NCBI GenBank assembly: GCA_031400405.1
Contig: JANNPW010000090.1
Coordinates: 10,511 to 74,510 of the forward strand
Reading direction: 5' to 3'
DNA from: Mariniblastus sp031400405
Lineage (GTDB): Bacteria > Planctomycetota > Planctomycetia > Pirellulales > Pirellulaceae
DNA: 64,000 bases
This document shows positions 29,722 to 39,056 of this stretch, in pieces; position 1 is the stretch's first letter; every line of letters starts with the position of its first letter. The notes under the pieces are model-generated. The model did no database searches, was not told where the DNA came from, and was given only the letters and a program-made list of their open reading frames with translations. The position numbers and the translations under genes were made by a program.

Positions 29722-30489
29722 TTGTTTACCTTGGCCATTGATACATCGGATCGCCAGTTTTCGGTCGCCCTTTTGGAAAGTGGTCACTTGATAACGCAAG
29801 CCGATTCGCGCCAATCAGCGATCCAATGCCATCCCATTTCCGAAGCAAGACCACCTGTAACGGGTAAGTTTCCGCCCGGAGTTTCGGTCAAACTATTTCC
29901 CATGTTGAAACAGGTTTTCGCGAAGGCCGGACGGAAATTAGCGGATTTGGAGTTGATCGCCATTGCAACAGGGCCGGGAATGTTCACTGGATTGCGAGTT
30001 GGAGTGGTTACCGCAAAAACTTTGGCCTACGTTCACGGAACTCCCTTGATCGGTGTCAATACGTTGGAGGTAATTGCCAATCAGACATACAAGCTTTCGC
30101 CCCCGTCGTTGTTAGCTGGAGTACGAGTTATCAAATCTGTACTCAATGCTCAGCGGCAACAGTTGTTCACAGGTAGTTATCGCATCGGTGAGGTTGCATC
30201 CGAACATCCACAGGAGATTTCAGCGAACCAAATACTGGACCGGTCCACCTGGTTGGAACGGTTGGCCGACGGCGACTTGCTGACCGGAACGGGGTTAAAT
30301 CCAATCATTGACGCCATCCAGGCCACGACGACCATCTCGTCCATGAAAACCCCAATCGCCGACGAGCGCCTCTGGGAATGTTCGGCCGTTGGCGTCGGCG
30401 AGCTGGGTTGGCGACGATTTATGGCTGGTCAACGCGATGATTTATGGACGTTGGAGCCGTTTTATTTTCGACCGAGCTATGCGGAGTAA
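29722..30489 (+). CDS. tsaB: tRNA threonylcarbamoyladenosine biosynthesis protein TsaB
   Basis: 255 residues of the TsaB/YeaZ family, which scaffolds TsaD and TsaE in making t6A37 in ANN-decoding tRNAs. The N-terminal ASKHA fold starts TLAIDTSDRQFSVALLESG, and the family block ATGPGMFTGLRVGVVTAKTLAYVHGTPLIGVNTLEV is intact. The start is TTG at 29722 with AGGGGAA 9 bp upstream. The C-terminal half is more divergent, as usual for TsaB. It stands alone on the plus strand before the AlgH-family gene (about 280 bp away). Confidence 0.92.
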   Translation: MFTLAIDTSDRQFSVALLESGHLITQADSRQSAIQCHPISEARPPVTGKFPPGVSVKLFPMLKQVFAKAGRKLADLELIAIATGPGMFTGLRVGVVTAKTLAYVHGTPLIGVNTLEVIANQTYKLSPPSLLAGVRVIKSVLNAQRQQLFTGSYRIGEVASEHPQEISANQILDRSTWLERLADGDLLTGTGLNPIIDAIQATTTISSMKTPIADERLWECSAVGVGELGWRRFMAGQRDDLWTLEPFYFRPSYAE

Positions 30490-30770
30490 CCAACTCGACT
30501 TCCTCCCGAAAGATTGGATGATTGGAAAAAAGCAAGCCAATGTCCTTATGCTCGACAAAGGATCAGGTGCCAAATTGGCTGTCGAATGGGAACACTTGGC
30601 AAAATATTAAGATGAATTTGCCAATTCTGGATCGTATTCACAGAATAAGCATAGAATTAACGGCTTGCAGCAGATTTCTTCGATTGGGCACGAATCTTGC
30701 ATAAAGTTGTGTTCACTGCCAACTTTCGAGCCCTTAATCTGTGCCTGTTTACTATTGGAAAGAATGCCAA

Positions 30771-31367
30771 GTGACCCATCGTTTCGAAAACTATCTCCAA
30801 TCGGGATCAAGCCTGCGCTCCGGTTTTGCCCCGGGAAGTTTCTTGATTGCCTCGCCAATTTTGCAATCGACGCCGTTTGAACGCACCGTGGTTTTTGTGT
30901 TGCAAGACAACGAACAGGGAACTTTTGGCGTGGTGGTAAATCGACCGGCGGACGATCAACTCAAGTCCGTCTGGCGAGAAATGACTGGATTGGAATCGGA
31001 TGGCCGATTCATGGTTCACGGCGGCCCCATTGGTGGGCCCGTGTTTGCGATTCACCAAGAAAAATCGCTTGCCGAATTGGAAATGCCGGGTGGCATTTGT
31101 GTCTCAGCTGATCGCAAAGTTTTTCACCAATTAACCCGACAACAGGACTCGAACTATCGGATCGTGTTTGGGGTTGCCGGCTGGCAACTGGGCCAATTGG
31201 CGTCCGAGATCAAGAGCGGACAATGGTTCCAATTAAACGCTGACCCCCATCACTTGTTTGATGACTCAGCGGACATGTGGGAAAACTTTCTGCGGCAGTA
31301 CGGCAGACAGGTGCTTGAATCGTTGATCGGCAGTGGGCGTATTCCGGAAAACCCCTGGCTAAATTAA
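30771..31367 (+). CDS. UPF0301/AlgH-family protein
   Basis: About 198 residues of the YqgE/AlgH family. The family blocks APGSFLIASPIL, FERTVVFVLQDNEQGTFGVVVNRP and HGGPIGGPVFAIHQ are present. The biochemical role is not established; AlgH was first described in alginate regulation in Pseudomonas. I start at the GTG at 30771, with GGAAAGA just upstream; another in-frame GTG at 30741 lacks this site. The region before it (30490-30770) contains no gene I can support. Confidence 0.9.
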   Translation: MTHRFENYLQSGSSLRSGFAPGSFLIASPILQSTPFERTVVFVLQDNEQGTFGVVVNRPADDQLKSVWREMTGLESDGRFMVHGGPIGGPVFAIHQEKSLAELEMPGGICVSADRKVFHQLTRQQDSNYRIVFGVAGWQLGQLASEIKSGQWFQLNADPHHLFDDSADMWENFLRQYGRQVLESLIGSGRIPENPWLN

Positions 31368-31577
31368 CATTGAACACTTGGCCGATGCAAGATTTAAGCC
31401 GACGGCCCATTAGTTGAGTTGGTCTCTCGAATTCCCTTGCCGTTCTTGGTGTGTCCGGATCACGCAGAACCATCCCAAGGCCAACTCCGTATAGCTAGGA
31501 ATTCGCACTTGCCATTCGTTACAGTTTCCAAGATTTCAAAACCAATAAAACCCAGAAAAACACTCAGGAGCTTTCTC

Positions 31578-32099
31578 ATGCGATTTCAATTTGCGGCGGC
31601 AATTACTGCCATGACTTTGTTCGGCGTCGGTTGCGACAAACCAGCCGATCCTGCTGCCAACAAGGGTGGCACCAAGCCCGTTGTCGCGGAACATTCGCAT
31701 GATGATGGTCATGACCATGATCATGCCGATGAAGAGCACGCGGCCCATGGTCCCAATGGCGGTCATGTGTTCAAGCTCGACGCGGCTGGTTACCAAGGTG
31801 AATGGAAACAATACACAGGTAATAATGTCATCCGTATGTACTTGCTCAACGACAAGGAAAAACCTGAGCCGATGCCGATGAAGGTTGATAGCTTTCAAGT
31901 TGTCCCGGCCGCCGGAAATGATCAAACGCCATTTGTGCTGGAAGCGGAAGAACCAGATGCCGACGGCAAGTCGGCCGTCTACATCCTCGACGACAAGAAT
32001 TTACATATGGCCATACCGCTGGGAGTTGCCATCGAAATCAAATCGGGCGACACCGTCATGAAAGGCAAAATTGACGCTCACGAACCGATGGACCACTAA
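31578..32099 (+). CDS. His-rich lipoprotein, possible metal binder
   Basis: 173 residues. The signal peptide has a lipobox FGVGC (Cys19). Residues 39-63 contain eight histidines with interspersed Asp/Glu (EHSHDDGHDHDHADEEHAAH), followed by GPNGGHVF, a motif seen in planctomycete metal-linked proteins. The rest is a compact beta-rich domain. Likely anchored facing the periplasm and binding divalent metals such as Zn, Ni, Cu or Co, by inference from His content. The ATG at 31578 has CAGGAG 7 bp upstream; the longer frame to 31419 is not signal-like. A strong terminator follows. Confidence 0.8.
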   Translation: MRFQFAAAITAMTLFGVGCDKPADPAANKGGTKPVVAEHSHDDGHDHDHADEEHAAHGPNGGHVFKLDAAGYQGEWKQYTGNNVIRMYLLNDKEKPEPMPMKVDSFQVVPAAGNDQTPFVLEAEEPDADGKSAVYILDDKNLHMAIPLGVAIEIKSGDTVMKGKIDAHEPMDH

Positions 32100-32130
32100 A
32101 ATAAACTCGGTGGCTCGGTGACGGATTCAA

Positions 32131-32178
32131 ACGCAGGACCGGTTTCCATTTCTCGAAACCGGTCGCTGCGTTTTTTTT
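32131..32178 (+). terminator. Rho-independent terminator after the His-rich lipoprotein gene
   Basis: ACGCAG plus GACCGGTTTC (32131-32146) pairs with GAAACCGGTC and CTGCGT (32155-32171) around an 8-nt loop, with a small bulge, and runs into a T8 tract. Read on the minus strand it also forms a stem, followed by a weaker T-run, so it may serve the convergent gene ending at 32208 too. Confidence 0.9.
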
Positions 32179-32207
32179 GTGCGCCACCGCGTTTTGATGC
32201 TTTGAAT

Positions 32208-35111
32208 CTATTTGCCGAATAATTTGCCAAATCCGCCAAACATATCGAAGGAAGGCAAGCTCGATTCTGGTTCCTGACGTTCGATATCCAGGAAGCCATG
32301 CACGTAAAATTGGGTTTCGGAACGAGAGACTTCCATTTCCAAGCCGCGAAACCAGCGCAACAATGGGGCCGCGTGCTCTTCGGGAAGCACCGGTCGCGAG
32401 AACGATGGCCAAGCCGTCGAGTACCACAGTTGCCGACCCGTGGGCAATTGCGACAGTTCATATTTTCCACCCAATGCACAGACCAGTTCGACATCCAACA
32501 TTCGTTCCGCCGTGGGTCGCGCCAGGCCAGGCGGAATTCGAAACTGCTGGGTCAGCAAATTCAAGAATCGAACGTTGGCCACTGAGGTTTGCCAACCGCG
32601 ACGATAATTGACCGCATTCGCCCAATTGCGCAAATTCGAATTTACCAAATCTCCAATCACCAACCGGACCTGCGCCGGTCGTTCACTTTCCAGCACCCGC
32701 AAATGGGGTTTCAAGTTTTCCAAACGTTGTTGATCGAACGAAATAATTGAAAATCCATCCCATTGCAAGCGCCATAATTTCAACAGGCGCGAGTACGTGT
32801 AGCCCAATGGATCCGGAGCGCCTCCCAGTCCCGGGACCCAATCGATATATCCCGCTTTGGGCCACGCCCCAACGTAGCCGGGCGTGTCACGGAATGTATC
32901 GATCGCGCGCAATATCGATGTTGGCCGCAAATCCACGTTCGGATCCAAAGCATCCTGAACAGCGGCGAAAATCTGATGGGGCGGAACATTGGGATTGTTC
33001 TCGTCCCCCTGCATGCTGGCTTGCAAGCGAATGATGTCATTCGGATTTGGAGCGATCTCTTGCTTTATCGGGGGACCCAGCCGCGCGAGCAGCCATCCGT
33101 ACTTGTCCGCGCCAAACGGGGCGACTCGGCCGTCAAAGACCACGCGCTCGATATTGTTTTTATATTCAAATCGCTTGATCGCCAAAATCATCGGATCAAG
33201 GGATCGAATCGAGTCGGAGAAAAACGACGCGCGGCTTTGAAACCATGCGGCTTCATCAGCAGTAACATTGGTCAATTCCAGGTCAGGGATCGGAATAAAA
33301 AATCCCCGTTGACCCCGGATGGAATCGTACCAAGTCTCGCCGACAGCTTGAAAACTACCTGCGTCCGGACGATAACCAAAATTGGCGGGAAGATATCCCA
33401 GTTCGATCAGCGCAGGTACTTCCGCCCGGGGAAGTCCCTCGTTGGTAGCCACAAGTCGTGCTATTTCCAGCATCATCATTTCGGTGACGATCCGGTTTCG
33501 ACGCCGCAACTCGATTTGATATTGTGGGGCCAATAGCTCCTGGAGAAACCGCGATGACATGTAAACAAACACCGTATCGTCGCGAATCAGTGGTATCTGG
33601 TACCGGGCGAATTGAAATTCTGCCGATTGCGCCAGCGATCGAATGCCGGCTCCCGATTCCAAAAACCGTTGAGCGATCTTCAACGATGTCGTCATCAAAT
33701 GGCAATCACCGCTGACCGCATAGAACGAGCGGTAGCGATTATTGGGTGTCGAAAGCAGCTCGATCGTTTGTTCGCCAAACTTGATCGTTTGGATTGTCGC
33801 GTTCAAGTTGGCGTTAGCCAGCGCAAACTGCTGCCTTTTTTCCCGTAAATTGTTGGCCAAGGCAAGCGTGTTTTTGGCGTGTAACAATACGCCGACGGCG
33901 GATCCATCGTTGAAATAGGTGTCGGTACCAATCACCGCGACATCGTCAATCAAATTGCCACCAAACAATTGGTCCCATTCGGTGGACTGAATCGCCAGTT
34001 GATTCAAAAATTTGGATTGTATTTTGTATCGGAATCCTCGCAACTGAACCATTCTTCCGAGGTCACCCCCAAATTCTTCCAATAGCCGTTGCAACCAAAT
34101 TTGATTTTTCCAGGTACCGAACCGCAAGTAGAAACACTCTTCCGGTACGCAATAAGCCAGCGGTTCAATCTCAATTCCGGCTGGTAAGTCATTGACGACC
34201 AAGGGCGTCCATTGAATCGGCTGAGGCATCGCCAAATTCGCTGGAGCGGGATTGATGCCGTTCAACATCGAATTTTGAATCGTCTCGAGACGGATTGATT
34301 CGGCATTAAACAGCAACGCAAACGTCTGCATCAGCGGATCGGGATTACCCTTGAACCGCTGCGGTACTTCCAGCCCCAATCGTTTGCCAATCATGATCGT
34401 TAAATAGGTTTCAACGATCGGCGGATAATCACTGGCCTCAATTTGATCGTTGTTGGCCGCGTTAAACGCCTGCCACCATTGTTTGAGGAACCGATCGAAC
34501 TGACGTGGTCGCGCGTTTTCGACGGGCACCTGAATGTTTGCCAAGCCACTGCTGCTGATCGAGATATCGAGAGGTTGGTCACCCTTAAACAAGAACCACA
34601 CATGATGCATGTCATCCGGATCGCCCCCGCCAGCGCGATCTCCAATGACGTTTTGCAAGAACGTACGAAAGGGGCTGCCGGTGATTACCGGATAAAGTGT
34701 GCGGTTTTCGCGATCGGAGAGCATCACAGCGCCCGTCCGGTCCATCATTTCATCTCCGCCTCGAAGCCGAAAAGAAACCCGTCCGAGTCCGTAGGGACGG
34801 CCAGCATACGCTTCTGCTTTGACAATAACCGGTTGATTTTGGGCTAATAAATCAACTGGGACCTGCGGCGGTACGGCCGTGGTCGGATCGATACCCTGCT
34901 TCTCCGGAAGCGGGTTCGACAGTTGCTGATTCGCGGCAGCAGGAAGTTGAGTGGCTTTCCCGGCCGGGACCGGAGCTTGCATCGAAGGCGCTTTGGCTGG
35001 CGCCGGCGTGGTCGGCTGCTGCCGCGGATCTTGCGCCATCGCTCGGGCAGCTACAAAACCTAAACCCAGCACAAACAATAGTCCACAATTAATCCAACGT
35101 CCGTTTCTCAT
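32208..35111 (-). CDS. Large secreted protein of unknown function, 967 residues
   Basis: Signal peptide (INCGLLFVLGLGFVAARAMAQ), then a Pro/Ala/Gln-rich linker (about 28-80) and a long mixed alpha/beta protein without membrane helices. I do not recognise a catalytic motif. Segments such as PEECFYLRFGTWKNQIWL and YRSFYAVSGDCHLMTTSLKIAQRFLESG resemble planctomycete exported proteins of the DUF3352-like style, a weak likeness; the plus-oriented neighbourhood offers no partner. Upstream, 26 bp away, is a small unknown gene with which it probably forms an operon. The C-terminus is Gly/Phe-rich (SFDMFGGFGKLFGK). Confidence 0.8.
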   Translation of the reverse strand: MRNGRWINCGLLFVLGLGFVAARAMAQDPRQQPTTPAPAKAPSMQAPVPAGKATQLPAAANQQLSNPLPEKQGIDPTTAVPPQVPVDLLAQNQPVIVKAEAYAGRPYGLGRVSFRLRGGDEMMDRTGAVMLSDRENRTLYPVITGSPFRTFLQNVIGDRAGGGDPDDMHHVWFLFKGDQPLDISISSSGLANIQVPVENARPRQFDRFLKQWWQAFNAANNDQIEASDYPPIVETYLTIMIGKRLGLEVPQRFKGNPDPLMQTFALLFNAESIRLETIQNSMLNGINPAPANLAMPQPIQWTPLVVNDLPAGIEIEPLAYCVPEECFYLRFGTWKNQIWLQRLLEEFGGDLGRMVQLRGFRYKIQSKFLNQLAIQSTEWDQLFGGNLIDDVAVIGTDTYFNDGSAVGVLLHAKNTLALANNLREKRQQFALANANLNATIQTIKFGEQTIELLSTPNNRYRSFYAVSGDCHLMTTSLKIAQRFLESGAGIRSLAQSAEFQFARYQIPLIRDDTVFVYMSSRFLQELLAPQYQIELRRRNRIVTEMMMLEIARLVATNEGLPRAEVPALIELGYLPANFGYRPDAGSFQAVGETWYDSIRGQRGFFIPIPDLELTNVTADEAAWFQSRASFFSDSIRSLDPMILAIKRFEYKNNIERVVFDGRVAPFGADKYGWLLARLGPPIKQEIAPNPNDIIRLQASMQGDENNPNVPPHQIFAAVQDALDPNVDLRPTSILRAIDTFRDTPGYVGAWPKAGYIDWVPGLGGAPDPLGYTYSRLLKLWRLQWDGFSIISFDQQRLENLKPHLRVLESERPAQVRLVIGDLVNSNLRNWANAVNYRRGWQTSVANVRFLNLLTQQFRIPPGLARPTAERMLDVELVCALGGKYELSQLPTGRQLWYSTAWPSFSRPVLPEEHAAPLLRWFRGLEMEVSRSETQFYVHGFLDIERQEPESSLPSFDMFGGFGKLFGK

Positions 35112-35137
35112 CCGTTAATCCTACCTGAAGTTTTGGC

Positions 35138-35578
35138 CTAATCGCTGGTTGACGCGAGTTCGCCCGCCGGTTCAGACACGTCCTCGAGTTTTACAAACAC
35201 GGACCAATCTGAAATTTCGGCGGTGTCATTGGATTCGTAAATCGATCCAGGATCTTCTTCCGCATTGACGATGATTTCTTCCCCAGCGACGGGATAAAAA
35301 ATGTAATCTAGTCCATCGGTATCGATTCTCAGTAACTCACCTAACTGGGGGTGAGTCATTTCGACGATTTTCGCATACCTGACACAGCAATTTTTGGTTG
35401 AATCGAGCTGGTTGTAAAACACCAATTCGTCGTCCGCAAACGGATGTGAATGCCGTTTGGAACGTGTGGGTGGGTTCTGGAAAAACCAATACTTTTGCCG
35501 TTCGCCCAACACCAATGTTTGGTCCAGTTCATACCAGCCAGGCGTCCAGATGGCGGTGCGTATAGTTGATTCAGACAT
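35138..35578 (-). CDS. Hypothetical protein, 146 residues
   Basis: Hydrophilic protein without signal peptide, rich in Tyr, Trp and acidic residues (TPGWYELDQTLVLGERQKYWFFQNPP, read in parts), ending in an acidic tail. No known family. The ATG at 35578 follows GGGGATCTGCG, a good ribosome site; the frame opens to 35623 but that segment is unlikely. It lies just upstream of the 967-residue gene on the same strand. Confidence 0.65.
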   Translation of the reverse strand: MSESTIRTAIWTPGWYELDQTLVLGERQKYWFFQNPPTRSKRHSHPFADDELVFYNQLDSTKNCCVRYAKIVEMTHPQLGELLRIDTDGLDYIFYPVAGEEIIVNAEEDPGSIYESNDTAEISDWSVFVKLEDVSEPAGELASTSD

Positions 35579-35752
35579 CGCAGATCCCCACGGTAAAGGT
35601 GCGCGAAACGTTTGCCGTTTCAACCGAGATTTTAGTCGTTTTCGGCAAGACTGGCAATTTGTCGACCGAGCAGAATCGGCTCTTTAATCGAAAATCGCCG
35701 TTGGCTCATTGACGTTTCGGTCAAGATGAACCCAATCGTAGCGGAGTCGCCG

Positions 35753-36367
35753 CTAGACGTTCAAGCCACGTTGAAACAACTCTCGTCGTAGACCACCGAC
35801 GGATTCGAATAACACCGCATCCAGTCCGGCCGCGAGGGCTCCGGTGACGTTTTCGGCCCGATCGTCGACAAAGAAAATTCGACCTGGTTCAAACCCTGCC
35901 AAACGAATTGCCGCTTGGTAAATTTCTTGGTCAGGTTTCATTGAATGTTCTTCATAGCTAAGCAATCGGACGGGCAATAAGTCGCGGATGATCGCATATT
36001 TTTCAATAACATGCTGCCAATGGGATGAACAGGTGTTGGACAGAACGCCACGCGGAAAATTCATAGTTGCCAGCTCAGTAATCAGTGGCAACAACGGCAC
36101 ATTGATCGAAAAAATATCACTAAAGGCGAATATCAGTTCATTGACTGAAGATTGAGATCGAGTCGCCTCGGAAAACTCGGCATGAAATTCTTCGCCAGTG
36201 ATCAATCCGGATTCGAAGCGAATCTGCAAGCCACTTTCAAATACCGCCGCCCAGACACTGGCAACTGGAACTCGAGATACTTCAGCCAACTGCTGACAAG
36301 CCAATCGATGACTGAAGTTGACGACGACATTACCCAAATCAAAATAGACGAAATCAATGGTCGCCAT
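35753..36367 (-). CDS. HAD-superfamily phosphatase, YihX-like
   Basis: 204 residues. Opens VYFDLGNVVVNF, where the second Asp of the usual DxD is Gly, as in YihX/epoxide-hydrolase-N-terminal-like HADs. The Thr/Ser of motif II (LSNTCSSHW), the Lys of motif III and the acidic FVDDRAENV of motif IV are present. YihX in E. coli hydrolyses alpha-D-glucose 1-phosphate; the substrate here is inferred only by family. The gene is divergent from the plus-strand gene at 36514 and stands alone. Confidence 0.88.
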   Translation of the reverse strand: MATIDFVYFDLGNVVVNFSHRLACQQLAEVSRVPVASVWAAVFESGLQIRFESGLITGEEFHAEFSEATRSQSSVNELIFAFSDIFSINVPLLPLITELATMNFPRGVLSNTCSSHWQHVIEKYAIIRDLLPVRLLSYEEHSMKPDQEIYQAAIRLAGFEPGRIFFVDDRAENVTGALAAGLDAVLFESVGGLRRELFQRGLNV

Positions 36368-36513
36368 ACCGTTTCTGCCCGTCTAATTGAGAAAAAGATT
36401 CGAAAAATCGCCCCGTCTAATCGCTTTGAATTCAGGACTGTATCACTTCGTTCCGAAAACTGATGACACGGCTTGGTTTCTACTCATCAAAAAATCTGAC
36501 TTAGGCGATTGGT

Positions 36514-37260
36514 ATGTCTGTTTTTGCGCTCAGACTCTTCCTTATTTCGGGATTATTGATCACGATAACCGGTGTGAATCCCAGTTATGGCGATTGGTAT
36601 TTTTCCGCAAATATTTCGCCGGTCGTGACCAGCGATTTCCAGCCTCAGCCGGTACTGGATGATCCAGATCACATAGTGGCGAGGTTATTCGGGATTCAGG
36701 ATTGCCCGGCCCCATCCCAGTCGGCAGATTCAGCATTTGTCTTACCGATGTCAATCGACGAATTTGCGCTGGTCGCGAGATCCAGACACTATGATGTTGA
36801 TGTGGCGAAAATGCAAGTTGCGTTGCAAGACAGTCGATCAAGTGGCCGAACTTCGCGGATCGCGCCGAATTATTATCCGCTGGATGGACTGCCCTGGATG
36901 GCTGCATCGGAACCTTCCGATTTAACCAACCAGCCGACCCTCCGCATTTCGAGTATGTCAATGTTGGGGAGCCGAAATAGGGAGTCTATTTCTCCTAGGG
37001 CATTTGGGGTGCCTTACAAAACTGTCGCGTCCCCAAAAAACCAGAAATTTCCCAAGCGTGCCGAACGGCCATTGTTGGTAGCCACCGCACACTCGATTTC
37101 GACCAGCACGGGCGATGCGACCGTCGAGCCGAATCAGCGCAGTGCGATAATGCGGTGGTTAGGCAGCGTTTCATTTGAAAAATGGCTATTCCTTTGGATC
37201 GTTTTCGTCAGCATCGTGGGCATCCGCAGATTGCGACAGACGCGGCGATTTTCCAACTAA
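36514..37260 (+). CDS. Exported membrane-anchored protein with basic tail, unknown function
   Basis: 248 residues. A signal peptide (FALRLFLISGLLITITGVNPSYG) is followed by about 170 residues of low complexity, and a single C-terminal membrane segment (WLFLWIVFVSIVGI) followed by an Arg-rich tail (RRLRQTRRFS). This signal-plus-C-terminal-anchor layout resembles sortase- or exosortase-type sorting substrates, but I see no PEP or LPXTG motif before the helix. Ribosome site TTAGGCGA upstream. No family known. It precedes the AAA/VWA gene pair by about 300 bp. Confidence 0.65.
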   Translation: MSVFALRLFLISGLLITITGVNPSYGDWYFSANISPVVTSDFQPQPVLDDPDHIVARLFGIQDCPAPSQSADSAFVLPMSIDEFALVARSRHYDVDVAKMQVALQDSRSSGRTSRIAPNYYPLDGLPWMAASEPSDLTNQPTLRISSMSMLGSRNRESISPRAFGVPYKTVASPKNQKFPKRAERPLLVATAHSISTSTGDATVEPNQRSAIMRWLGSVSFEKWLFLWIVFVSIVGIRRLRQTRRFSN

Positions 37261-37565
37261 TCTAGGCAACGGTGGATTTTCCACCCGTTGTGTCGCGTGG
37301 AGTTTACCGGTTTCTTCTTCAGGCCGGACCACTTCTGATTGACTTCAGGCCCCTGGTTTCGAATTGTGAAACCATCGGACGGCGAGACTTCTGGCAATTT
37401 TATTGCCGATTCAAACTGCCTCGCTAAAATCAACCGGGCTGTCTGTCCATTGATCGGGCGGACCGTTAAATTCAATTGCGCCCAGCGATCGTTGACGGGT
37501 GCACGTTGTCCAGTCGTGGCAGCGCCGATTCAATTTGTTATCAACCAACCAGGAAAATTCAGTTA
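37261..37565. other. Intergenic region, 305 bp
   Basis: Between the membrane-anchored unknown gene and the AAA ATPase gene. A longer open frame from 37476 continues in frame into the AAA gene but is not like the family, so I take it as leader. I see no terminator hairpin or clear promoter. Confidence 0.4.
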
Positions 37566-38987
37566 ATGTCAACTCTGACCAAGACGAAACCGTCGACTTT
37601 GAAGGAACTTATCGATAGCGGCTGGCAATCGAGAACGGTTAAACAGGAAGTCCGTGAGAACTTTCTACGAATGTTGGCGTCTGGCGAAGAATTGTATCCC
37701 GGGATCATTGGCTACCAGAATACCGTTATCCCGGAAATCAACATCGCGTTGCTTTCCGAACACGATATGCTGTATCTCGGCGAGAAAGGACAAGGCAAAA
37801 GTCGGCTGATGCGCGGTTTGGTTCGATTTTTGGACAAGGAAATTCCTTACCTCGATTTGCCGACAGCTCCGTTTCACGAAGACCCTCTAAAGCCCCTTTC
37901 GCGAGTCGCCAAACAGTTTGTGGAGCATCATGAACCCCACCAAATTCCCATTAAATGGTGGAAACGTGAGGATCGCTATGCCGAACGATTGGCTCCGGGG
38001 ACAAAATTCGCGGATCTTATCGGAGAGATTGATCCTGCCAAATTGGCCGGTGGGGTCAGTATGTCAACCGAGGAAGCATTGCATTTCGGTTTGATCCCGC
38101 GAATGCACCGTGGAATTTTTGCGATTAACGAATTGCCTGAACTCGACGAATTGGTACAGGTCGGTTTGTTTAACATTCTCGAAGAGCGCGACGTGCAAAT
38201 TCGCGGCTATCCAATCCGTTTTGAGATCGACGTCATGATCCTGTTTTCCGCCAATCCCTCGACCTTTAATCGGAGTGGTAAGGTCATTCCGCAATTGAAG
38301 GATCGAATTGGCAGCTCCGTGCAGACCCACTATCCCGAGGATCGGTCGGTGGGGATTGAGATCGTCGATCAAGAATCACGGATTGACTTGGACGGTGATT
38401 ATCCAGTGCGGATTCCCTATTTCATGAAAGAGATTTGCGAACAGATTACAATCCAAGCCCGCAAATCAAAATACGTCGACCAACAATCCGGCGTCAGTGC
38501 CAGATTCAGTTTGGCCAATTTCAAGACCATGGTCGCCAGTGCCCGACAGCGCGGAGTGATCTTGAGCGAAAAGCCGGCGGTGCCACGAATCAGCGACTTG
38601 GGGCATCTGTATACTTCATCGTTGGGCAAACTGGAATTGGATTTGATGGGCTCGCATCAAATGTCGGAACGGCAAGTCCTGGATTGCATTATCGCCGAAG
38701 CCATCAAAATTGTCTTTGACGAATACGTGACGGAACATGGATTGAACGAAATCACGGATATTTTCAGCAAGGGTGTGCGTTTGGAAGTTGGCGACCTGGT
38801 CCCTTCATCCGATTACGCCGAGCGACTTAAACGAGTCCCGCCAGCGTGGGAAAAAGCGTTCGAAGTCAATGCCTCATCCGATGCGGCCGTCCGGGCATCC
38901 TGTGTCGAGTTCATTCTCGCGGGCCTCCATGCGCATGATCGAATCTCACGCGGCCAATCGAATGGCCGTTCGAGCTATGAGACGTAG
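37566..38987 (+). CDS. MoxR/ChlI-like AAA+ ATPase
   Basis: About 473 residues, AAA+ ATPase of the MoxR/magnesium-chelatase subunit I type. Walker A is GEKGQGKSR near residues 72-80. The sensor/Walker B region reads FAINELPELDELVQVGLFNILEERDV, followed by ILFSANPSTFNRSGKVIPQLKDRIG with the Arg-finger-like segment. It is longer than typical MoxR (about 330) through extra N- and C-terminal helices. The VWA gene starts 69 bp downstream, the normal arrangement, in which MoxR remodels or loads metal into VWA-linked targets. The role here is unknown. AGGAAAA lies upstream of the start. Confidence 0.88.
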   Translation: MSTLTKTKPSTLKELIDSGWQSRTVKQEVRENFLRMLASGEELYPGIIGYQNTVIPEINIALLSEHDMLYLGEKGQGKSRLMRGLVRFLDKEIPYLDLPTAPFHEDPLKPLSRVAKQFVEHHEPHQIPIKWWKREDRYAERLAPGTKFADLIGEIDPAKLAGGVSMSTEEALHFGLIPRMHRGIFAINELPELDELVQVGLFNILEERDVQIRGYPIRFEIDVMILFSANPSTFNRSGKVIPQLKDRIGSSVQTHYPEDRSVGIEIVDQESRIDLDGDYPVRIPYFMKEICEQITIQARKSKYVDQQSGVSARFSLANFKTMVASARQRGVILSEKPAVPRISDLGHLYTSSLGKLELDLMGSHQMSERQVLDCIIAEAIKIVFDEYVTEHGLNEITDIFSKGVRLEVGDLVPSSDYAERLKRVPPAWEKAFEVNASSDAAVRASCVEFILAGLHAHDRISRGQSNGRSSYET

Positions 38988-39056
38988 CATCTCATCGGTG
39001 TCGGGTTTTTGTCGTTTTGTTTTCGTCGCTCGCTTTTTTGGATCCAATTGCCAACT

